From the NCBI GenBank assembly GCA_947652115.1, contig OX393564.1, positions 2,209,870 through 2,273,869 on the forward strand: DNA of 64,000 bases, written 5' to 3'. Of this stretch, positions 47,019 to 58,200 are shown in pieces (position 1 is the stretch's first letter; each line of letters opens with the position of its first letter). The position numbers and the translations under genes were made by a program. The DNA is from Blastomussa wellsi (taxonomy: Eukaryota > Cnidaria > Anthozoa > Scleractinia > Plerogyridae). The notes under the pieces are model-generated. The model saw only the letters and a list, made by a program, of their open reading frames with translations, was not told where the DNA came from and made no database searches.

Positions 47019-48326
47019 GGCGGAGAGCTCCAAGCGAAAAGTAAGTTTAACTAAGTTAGGCTGTGGAACTTCGATGTTGCTGATTGTGGCTGTGGCCGAA
47101 AGCATCGCATCTCGAATACTCTAGATCTACCTGTTCCGAATTGACACTGAAAGTACGACTCTATTCCGGCTGTTCAGGCAGACTTGTATTTTTAATTTCA
47201 GTTTACTTTTGACACCTTCTTTACAATTTGAATTGTGATCATGGCTTTGCAAAGGTGCCGTCTTTCTGTAAGCAGCTTTTAATCCAGAAACGTTATTTGT
47301 AATTAATCTTTTCATCGACGGAGCAATTTTTTTAGTGTTTTCATAACCTATAAGAAGGGAAATTTTAGTTTTTGCATCTTGTATCTTTGGTTAATAAAAC
47401 AGAAGATATATTCCATGTTTCCTTCATCACCTTTCGATTTCTCTTTCGGTTGCGCCATCGTTTCGACAATAGTCTGCTGGTCTTTCATTCGGCAAATTTC
47501 TTATCTCTTTCCAAAGGTACTTGTTTTATGCCGTCTTTAACAGTTAGTGACTGTGACGACTGTTGTAATGTTCAAGTGTTAGCGTCAAAAAGCAGGGAAG
47601 AGGATGGCATCCCTAATTTATAACAAGAGTAACAAAGCGCAAGCACTAGGTCTTAGTCTCAGTGTGAAGTAATTGTCGAAGTTTTGAAAAAAAAAACAAC
47701 TTGCAGAATCTTTGAACTACTAATTTATTGGCTAATACTGAAATCACTTATTACAGACCTTGAGAAATTAATCCAATTCTAGTTTTCAGTTCCGACACAT
47801 CTTGATATTTGTCTGTTTTGAGAATGGCAAACAATTCTTGTTATTGTAATACGATTTCTAGGTACTGTAGTGTGTAGAGTGCTGTCACATGAGGCTACCG
47901 AGGCTAAAATATCGTGTAGCCAGAGCATCGCATTTGATTCAATTGCGACCAACTCTAAAGGCTATTGTGTATGAGTTCGTGTTAGCGGATGAGAGTGTAT
48001 AGGCCGAGAGTCGTGGGTTATTGCTTAAAGTCTGATGAACACCAATATCTTAACAAATTAAGAGTCCTCCCCTCTCTCTGCATTGCTGCCGATCGCTCGC
48101 ATTGTGATGAAACTGTCCGAAAGATTCAAATTCTCCAAATAAACTCTTTCAATATATCGCTCACTTCATACAATGCGTTTAGATTTAGAGATGTTAGAGA
48201 TGCTTCGTTCGCCGACTTATTCACGCGGCTACGCAACTCACGTGTTTATTCTCAAACGTGGGCCTGTTTACAGGCTAAAAAACAAGTAACTCGGAGGATT
48301 CGAAGCCAGCTATCTAGCCGCAAACT
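47019..48326. other. End of unit B and espin 3' flank
   Basis: Contains the end of the duplication and a possible espin polyadenylation signal (AATAAA on minus, 48245-48250, 77 bp past the stop). A repeat around 48220-48290 (CGCGGCTACGCAACTCACGT...CCTGTTTACAGGCTAAAA) is shared with 13308-13368. The plus-strand frame 47989-48450 overlaps the espin last exon and is not credible. Confidence 0.5.
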
Positions 48327-49194
48327 CTACTCTAGAGATGACATTGCTCTCCATCGCGTTTCACCATCGCCCTCCTCATCAGCAGTGGAAATCTCGGGTA
48401 AATTCCATGAAACTCTGCGCCTGATGGGATTGCCGCTATTGATTGCGTGATAATCGCGATAAAGGTGATCAGTGCCTCTTCTTCTGAGCAGGTTTTTCTT
48501 CCATTCCGGCAAGCCAATCCAGCGCTGCTCTTCTTTCAATCTAAGCGATAAAAAGAGACAAAAACAGTTTGCATTCTTATTGAACCTCGCGTGTTACAGA
48601 TAGTATTACGATTTGCTAGCTTAGCTTTTGATTGATTAGTGAAAATCGCCATAAATGTTTTAACATATAATAGAGATGCCCCAAATCCGATTTCCCAGCC
48701 TAGAATTTTACCACAAACCCAGCCCCATTTTGTTTGCTTGTTGTTGATTCCCAGCCCCATTGACCCAAATTCCATTGCTCTGTACAGTGTCCCAAATTTC
48801 ATTTTGACCAGTAAGACAAAAATAAATTCCTATTTTTAACTGAAGGCAAATCGCAGTTCCTAGTTTACTCTCCAGGTCTTTCTTTTGGCCAGAAGATTCA
48901 AGTCTCTTTTTTGTCAGGTAAAAACTCTACAGCAGTCAGTTTAAAAGGCTAGAAAAGAAAAACGCTAAATGGAAAATTGAACCAAAAGAAAACACGGCCA
49001 CGACATGCAGTTTACTTTTTTGAACATGCGATTTGAAAATATCCAAACTAGTTATACAAACTTTTCTTCTTCTCTTTTAGAAAGTAATGGAATTTTCCAT
49101 GAAGGAACACCAATCCACTTTCTCTGTTCTATTTCTTTCTGAAAGCAAGACATAATAAAACCATGTTGATTACACCAATTCACATGTAAACAAT

Positions 49195-49225
<31 letters not shown>

Positions 49226-52200
49226 GGCTTGTCCTGAACCACAAAAGGCAGCTACACAAAATGCGCAACTGCAATAACACAAGAATTACACTGACTAAAA
49301 GAAATTTTCTCTCAGATGATGGTCTGTTTCATCAGTGGATATTGCATTTAGAGGCGTTTATACACGTTTTGTATAATCAGTGGCTATCAAATCCTCAAGA
49401 ACGAAGTCGACCGCTTCACTCTTCTTTTATGCCGGTGGTCTAGATTAGAAGTAAAATTTATAACGACAAACAAATATGTTGTCCCCCTTTAATAATTTCG
49501 TAATTTGGGGCAGTACTTTCTATGGGGATTAAATTCTTTTTGATCAAACCTTTTCTCGCTCGACTTTTTCCTGTGCTTTCTCTTTGACCATGCGATTGAC
49601 AATGATCTGTCTCTTCCATGGCGGTAGTAGGATCGGTAATTCCTCGTTCGCTGATTCGTTGCTTTTCGCATGACGTACCCAAGCAGTCACATGATTTTTC
49701 CCGCCATAATTCTCGCCTCCCATTGGCTGGTTTCTTTGCGTTTCTTGTCCAATCGCCTTAGCTGGTGATTCTTTGGATCTGCTGTGTTGTCTCGAAGCGT
49801 CTCCATCCTTTAAGGAATGAACCTGGACGATTACGCTGCAGTCATTTTGAGTTGGGCCATCTTTAACGCTGTTGTCACTCCTTTGCTTGAAGATTCCGCT
49901 GAGATGGGTAGCTTCACTGGCTTTCATTTCATCTAACTTGACGTCTTCTTTCGGCCCCTTTAACTCTTCGGCTTTTCTTTGAGTAGTATCTAACAGCAAT
50001 TGGAAATAAAAGGCTTGGTTAGAAAAGCTTCGTTATTTTGAGCCGTTGACGATCTGATTTGAACACGGAGAAAACATTTTTTAGAGAGGGGCATTTTCCC
50101 ACAATTTTTTTTTACTGTAAATTAAATGTAACTTACTAATTAAAGAGACCCTGTCACGCCTGATATATCATATTTTAATAAGTATGACCTGTAGCTTGCT
50201 GTAATCGTGCTTTATTGTCTTGCAATAGAAGGACAAGAATGCTAAAAGTGGTGAAAGTAAAGAACTATCAACTAAGAAGAAACAATAACTATTAAAAGAT
50301 TCAAAATTTCACCAGAATTTAGGATGTCCGGAAATCAATTTTGATGAATTGCAATCCACTTCCATCCGTGTAATCCTGTACTTCTTCCCGAAAATACCTG
50401 TTCTATCTTGTTCTGTGGAATCTTTTTATCACTGATAAAATTTTAAATTGAATTTTATTGATTTATATATTTGGTGGCATTTGGCACAATAATATGGAAA
50501 CTAGAACATAAAAATTTCAATATTCAGGGTGACAGTGTCCTTTAAATAACATATAGTCGCGGTATTGAATTTGACATCTATCTGTGGGTTTTCCAAACTT
50601 TTTAGCCAATCAAAGAGCCAAAAACTCACGTGCAATTTATCAGCACACGCAGTCTTTGGCAAAGTTGCTTTGTGATTGGCCGAGTAAACAAACATTAAGA
50701 CGTCACCAGCCGTTATCCATTAGCAAAGTTGCGGTAATATTTACTGTATTTTTCTGGCGGCGGCTGCGGACTCCAAACGGTACCGGTCTCACAAGTTGCA
50801 AAAAAAAGCCATTTCAATGATACTGGGCGCGCTGTAATTCACTAGAGAGCTTGCTCGCAGGCTATACTTGAAGGCCAAACGGTGAAAAACTTGCCTAGAC
50901 TTACGTGCGAACCTGATTTCGACCAAAGTGAACACAAGTCATTGCAAGTCAATGCAAGACCTGGCCAAACGCAGCCTCGTTGCCAGGGCCTCTCATCTTC
51001 CCGTCCTCCCTCCGTCCAGGAGGGCGGGAAGATGAGAGACTCTGGCAACGAGGTTGGACCAAACGGAGATGCTAGTAATCGCAAGTTGAAAACTTGCGTC
51101 TGCTAAAACACATATATTGATTGTACTAACAAACGATGCCCTTCCTCTTCAACTGCAGTGAGAACTAATGGGCACTGTCGGTAGATTTTGCAACCCCAGG
51201 AATAGATTCCAAACACATATCCAGGCGTAGATGATTCTTAAGGCTTCGGGTGATAGACTGCATGCGGTAAAATGGAACAAAACTAGTCTCTAAAATTATA
51301 ATTTTAGAAAAACAAGGTTTTTTTTCCAAACCGCATACTTTATATGCAATTTTAACGCTCTATGGTGAAATCCAATCCTTTTGGTCACTACCAAAAATCG
51401 AGGACATGTGGCGGCTACGCCAAATATTGGCTGTTGAAAACTTGTTGATTTCATCTACAACCTAAGATGCATGCTCACAATCAAAGCGATTTCAACAGAT
51501 ACGTTTGTTGTCCCATTACAGACCATGTGAAGATACTCTAGAGAATTCTTGCTCTCAAATTTTCAAATAGTTGTGTGTACGTACGAATAAAATTTTTTGG
51601 GTGGATAAAAGAATGCTGTAGAGAATGTCGCATGGTCTGAAATGGGAAAAAAACACACCCAAGCGAAAAAGGTCTGTTACATCCCCAAATTTTAGTACCA
51701 ATTAAATTTTCGTTACCGTTGGAGCCACGAGAAATCTGGATTCCAAATGTTGTTAGACAGCAGTGATAGGCTTCTGTGTTAGATTATAAGAGCATTTTAG
51801 AGCACTTCTATAGTACACAGAGAAAATAACAAGAAATATACGTCTCTTTTAGCAATTTCACATGAAATTAAATTTTTATTAGTAGTATTTTTAACATTAC
51901 ATATGAAGAACCAGTCGGGTTGAAAATCATCGGGCCAAACGAAGATGGGAGTTGGCGCGAGTTTAAACTCTCCGTCTTGTTCGGCCTGAAACTCTCATGC
52001 ATGCACTCTCATCGACTCGCATGAGCTCTCATCGGGTTTGAACGTGCTCACATTTCTCATGAGAGCTCTGATTAGAATTTTCGCTCGTTTGGCCCGACTT
52101 GATGATGAGAGTTACGAAAACTCTCTTTAGAGCCAATTCTCATCAACTGTCGTCCGCATTTGGTCCGGGCTAAAGGGCCCTAGTCAGCCACACCTTTGTT

Positions 52201-55200
52201 ATTGCTTACGTGCCAAATTTTCAGTGCTACCTATATTCTACGTGGAAACGTTTCTACGTGAAACAAAAGAGATCACTGAAAAACTTGCTAAAGGTAATTT
52301 AAACACTTCCAGTAACATAATTTACAGCAATACAATTGGTTTTCGCTTCATCCTACAATTTCCATAATTTCGATGACATCGAAAATGCGTTACTTGGTCA
52401 TGCCTCAAGCCGAAAACCGTGAGCTCAGTTTAATATTTATGTTTCACCCTAAAAGAATAACTTGAATTTACTTTCATTGGGTTAATTTACATTACTAAGC
52501 TCAGTGACTCGTCAGTGATTGGTTTGGTTTGTCAGTTCAAAACTACTCTAAATATCATTGCCATAGAGAATTAACTACTCCGTAAAATTTGTCTGTTTCT
52601 TGTCCCAGTTGTTGTCACTGTTAGCAAGTTGCTTCTGTTGTTGTTGTCGCAGTTGTCTCTCCATGCCATGTAGTGCTGTACTATATCAGTGGCAACAGTT
52701 CCGCTTTGTTTGTGGTGCTGTTTCTACACGTAACTGGTTTAAGTCCTCAGTAAGTCTCAGCACAGTCCCTGGTACGCTGTTTACAGGTGTGTAGTAACTT
52801 GACAATTAAGAAAATGGCATGTTAGTTATACGTTGTGAAGGTGCTTGATCAGTCTTAGTCTACGTACTAAGACGGCTGCTGCTAAATTAAACTACATTAC
52901 CCTGAATCTAAGAGTTGTTTTTTAACGCATTTGGTGAGGGGTGTTAGAGTTGGCTTCCGCTTGCTAAAATTTCCCCTCGTTTACCCAGGTTATTCCCGTC
53001 ATCTTGGGAGTCCCGCTTCCCGGTCTCCCAAAGACATTCTCCTCGCGTCGCTGTCGGGTTCTCACCGTATTGCGCGCAAACTTTTTCTCGACAAAAATGG
53101 ACGCAAGCCTCACGACAATAACCCCCGCTGCACGCAAGTCTTGGCCTCGCGGAGTCACAAGATGCCCTTTAACCCAGCCCTTCAGACATATCCCCTACGT
53201 AGAACAACTGAAATGATCACAAGTCAGCTCAATGCCATCTCTTGCAAAAGTTGTGCCTTCCCTACCTGTATACTCGGCAAACTCTTCTGGCGGGGGAATG
53301 ATATCCCCTAAATGCGGCAAAGGCAGTAACTGCCTTTCTCTCAGTGGCATTCCTGTGGGTGGCGAGGAAGGAACATTTGAATCAGCCTGTTGAAGGTTAC
53401 GCAGTGAAGCCTCTATACTTTCGTTAGAATCGTGTGCATTTTCAACCGTGGGTGAACCAATTTCTTTCTTACTGTATGGCCCTTTATTTTTGTTAATCGG
53501 GTCTTGGTGTTTGGAGGTTACCTCTGACGTTTCACTCCCCGCAGAACTAGCCTTTGTCGCTGGAGTCTTCAAAGCGAAGCTTGTCTCACTCTTTGTTTGT
53601 GTTTCTAGACCTGGCGTTATGGAAGTGGTTGTTGGCTTGTCGCTATTTCTTTCAACAATACATTGCCTCTTGGCTTCCATCTCTTTCTTTTGCACTTTGG
53701 CTTGCTGTAGAAGAAGACAGAATTATGAATCTGAGTACATTTGGCACATCCCCGCGTAAACAAATAAATAAAGAAGAAAAATTCGACGAACAAGGAGTTT
53801 TCCAGTGTCAACAGCCAAATTTCATGCGAGATATACAAGTCACAAAATGAGGACATCGTATAACCGGTAAAAGAACTAAATTGTTGGAACCGACCGATCC
53901 TAGCCTGCGTGCAGCCGTCTCCTATTTCCTAAAGCGGAAAAGTGACGTCTACGTCACTTTTCCGATCCTCGTTTAAAGGGCCCCAGTCGGCCACGCCGTT
54001 GTTATTGTTTACATGCGAAAGATCACTGAGAAACTTGCTAAAAGTAATTTAAAAAGTAATTTAAACACTTTCAGTAACATAACTTTCAGCAATGCATTAA
54101 GATTTCGCTTCACCATACAATTTCCACAATTTCGATGGCATCGAAAACGGCGAAGGCCTAGGTATTAGGGCCTGGGTATTTAAAAGCCACTGCTTAGGGG
54201 ACAAAAAGCCTCGCCACGAATTTCAATTTTCGAATTTTTTCTGCCCTACAGAGAGTAACGAAGGGCAGAAAATCAGAATACAAGACAAATTTTTACAAAG
54301 GAACGTGCCAGTTAAAATAAGTATACAGGTTGTAATCGACATTTCACAGACACTAACAAATTTAAGAATCATTTGAAGTCCTGCGCGGCTCATGTGTGGG
54401 GGCAATTTCTGAAATGCAGAGATACTGTAAGTCACAAAAATATGATCAGTTACAAGTTACCATTGATTAACAGTGCCGCTCGCGTGGATTGCGGTACTAC
54501 ACGCGTGTAAAACGGATGTATTACTCGCATATTGCGCGCGCTCAGTTTACCCGCGTGAAACGTGGAACGCGTATAGCAAATTTGTAGGCGCGTGCAAAAT
54601 AACACGCAATCGTTCAGCTGGAACTCATTACTAAATTCAGGAAATTATAGGCGAGTAATTTCAAGGAAAAAATAGAAATTTCTAGCCAGGGTAAGCTACT
54701 ACCTTAGCGTAGTTAATTGTGATTTTTAACAGAGACGTTTTATGGTAAATCGTGCAATGTTGAAGGTGGACATTGAAGTAAAAGATAATGATTGCCTTCA
54801 GTGCACAACTTACAGGAATGTTTTGGGCTTGGCACAGTCACAAAAGCTCAGGATTTGTGCATTAAAAAGAAAAACAGTTAAGCATGTCATTGTGATAATG
54901 TTTAACTTAAGTGAAAGATTTAAATTAAGAAAGTTGTTGTAAATTTACTCATAGTTTTTTTCATTTTTAGGAAATGCTGTAAACATTAACATTATTATTA
55001 TTACATGTACTATAATTACCAGTATTTATTAGTTTAATTGCATTTTATTAAATTAACATTATAAATAATACAAAATATCAAGTTATTAGTTCCCACACTT
55101 ATTAGTTCACTGCACTGTTGATAATTTATCAGCTAAGATTAATTTGCATTTTGTTCCAGGCTCTCAATCTAAGTGGGGAGAAAAGGTGTGCAAGCACGAC

Positions 55201-58200
55201 TGAACAAAAAAAAAAGAGGTGGGGAGGGGGGGAGGGTGGGTCTCAGAAAGGCCTTTCCAAGAACCCCCATATTTTTTCATTCACTCACTTCAGTTACTTG
55301 CTCTTGACCACGTTTTCTCCCCACTGTCATTATTTTCTAGTATAGTTTAAAAAATGGCTTTATTTTACAAATGATTATTAATTTTAACAGTGTTAAATTG
55401 AAGTTTTTATTTTTCAGAACTTTGCAATATTATTGTCATTATTGCTTCTGGCTCAAATTTTGGTAATGTTTTCATTGTTACAACCATTGATAATACTTGT
55501 ACTTGTCTATTACATTGTTACATTTTTATGTTTATTGCTTACTACAGTGTACAAATTGATTACCTGGAAATAATTATTCAGTTAATAACAAATTGAACAG
55601 CTGATTAAACTTGTTACAATGTATTATGCTGCAAAAAACTTAACTTTAGTGCCTTGCTTACAGCTAATGTTGTTTGCTTTCGTGATGATACTGTGGTATC
55701 TGTTGAAAGTTCATAAGTTTCTTTTAAATCCTCATAATTACTTAAACAAATAAATATAGACAGTCATCAATTTGCCCAGGCTAACATATGAAGGGCTTGA
55801 AAAAGTCCTGTCTGGTTGTCCAGGACATGTCCAATTACTTCATGGCAAGCTTTAAGTCCTTCGTAACAGCATATGGATATAATTATGCACTTTCAGTAAA
55901 GTCCTTTGTCATATTTATTTGGAGGCCCCCCTTGCGACCTTCACTTGGCTCGGCAGTTTCGGGGCCTGAAAAGCTCCACTTGAGCTGGGTTAGCTATTCT
56001 GTTTTACTACAGTTTGTACTGTGAAATTCATGAGGTTGGCTTGAATTGTGGCTTGGCTAACCGGACTTAATGCCTCTAATGTCTGGGGTGAAATGTTTAT
56101 TCCACAGTCATCAGATATGTGTGTTTAAAATATTCTGTACAGAGTTTGTCGAACTACTAATTTCACAGCCTAAGAAAACTCTTTGAGTCCAACATGTACC
56201 ATTGTCAGTCTTTTGGGTCACCCAATTAATCGGAAAGATTCATTTCCGATCTTCTGCAAAATCGTACAAGCAAGACACTTTTATGCTAATTGAACCATAA
56301 TATTTCATGAGACGACCACTCTAAGCACTATTGAAATTATTCAAAGTTTAATTATAAGTAAAGGTGCTTGGTGGCATTTTTTGAATCACTTGCTGGCTTT
56401 AAGCAAGTTAATTTTTTATCCTTTGGATGCCTTCAGTAAAAATTCTAGAGCTCATCATTGAATTGCCAAGATCTCAAGTGCTCACCACTTCATTAGTTTC
56501 CCACCTGGCAAATTATTTAGTTTCCCTCGTGGCAAATTATCACTCAGTTCTCATTTAATTTGCAGTGTGTAGATGACTGTACTAACAACAAATATTTCTT
56601 GGTTCAACAATAACGTTGCATACCTTGGATGCTGCAATTTTAAGGTAATCTGCACATTTTCTGTGTCCATTTTTCTCAGCTAAGGCCAAGGGGGACAGGC
56701 TGTCCTTGTCTTTCTGTTGAACATCCAGCTTCACATTTTCTACCAAGTACCTGATGCACTGACAGAAGTATTGAAAGATCAGTGATGCAGGCTGTATTCA
56801 ATTCTGAATCTCTTCCCTCATTATCTTCTGTTAACAACTTTGAAGCTTAGATAGGTACGCAATAAATTGACAACCATGTGGCAGTAAATGGGACTAAGGT
56901 TGTTGGGTGCACCCTGGACAAATATAAGGGTGGCAGCAATGCACCCTGTTAATAGGACCACGATAATAGGGGTGGCAGCAACACACCCCACAAGTGATGG
57001 ATGAACCAAAAAGTGTGGCGTGTGCCACAGCTGGAAATAAGGGATGAGCCAAGGAGTGTGGCATATGCCACACCCGGATATTAAGCCTGAGGTGGGGTAA
57101 AGGTTCCACCCGGCCTGCTACATGCGAAGCTATGTGGCAGGTGTGCACCTTAGCCTGTAGTCCAGCTGCAAATCACAAACTAGAATAGTGAGAGTCGCTA
57201 CAACACAAGGCGTGAATGAGAGCGGTAACTATAAAAAAATAGAGGGGGTAAGTTTCTAAAGAAATTGTGGTGCTGCGTCGGTGGGAAGTATAACAATATA
57301 ATTTGGTTTTATCAACTGGGTTGATAATGTCAATTGGCCACCGTAAAGAGATTCAAGAGCTGACGTTTCGAGCGTTAGCCCTTCGTCGGAGCGAAGTTTC
57401 CCCCTGGTCCCACACTTTACAGTGGCCAATTGACATTATCAACCCAGTTGATAAAACCAAATTATATAAAAAAAATAACTTGATATGTGACGACAGCTGC
57501 TAAACATAGTCGAACGTCGAGTTGCAGTATAGCGTGACTAAAGGAATGATACAGATGTGTAATATGAACATGCATATGCATCGCTTTAAGTTGTTAACTC
57601 TATTTTACAAGTAAAATTAACACCTTGTTCATAACCACAACTGCAACCAAGAATACACATGTACATCCATGCAAGCCTGCAAATAACAGCTGGTCATCGG
57701 ACATTTGTCTGGCAAATTTCAGGTTTTGACCGACAAAAGCTTGGTCTGGTTGGACATCCTGACCGGCAGTCCTGATACAGATGAGGGGAAAAGTCAGTGA
57801 ACTTTTTTTTATAGATATCAACCAGTTCATTTTTTTGTCCAACCAGACTGGCTTTTTGTCTGGTTAAATTTGTCCCTGGCCTGACAAATGACCTCCCTTT
57901 TGACAAAAACTATTTGCAGGCTTGTTCATGGCATACAGTACTGGCTTCAGTTTCAATGGGATGCTGATATCAAGTTATGATATACCCAGTGAGATTATGC
58001 TGAATGGAATTGAATAACTACTGTAGATTTGAAGGGTAAATTTACTTATCATTACATCCAACTATGGGAAGGTTAAATTCAGTCTGCACAATTTAACCCA
58101 TTGACTCCTACACCGGCCCCAGACAGATGTTGGCCTTTGTTCTGCTTCTGACGTCATCGGCTTTGACCAAAATAGGAATCCCTTTTACCCCATTTCTGCA

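Larger units (their letters stand above)
45962..47897 (+). repeat. Tandem segmental duplication, unit B
   Basis: Second copy; see 43203-45225. It opens AAAAGGTGGGGTCGATTGTG and ends CACATGAGGCTACCGAGGC. Confidence 0.85.

Noticed and set aside
47989..48450. 153-codon plus-strand frame
   Set aside because: Its 3' part lies opposite the well-supported espin terminal exon, and its middle is a dispersed repeat.
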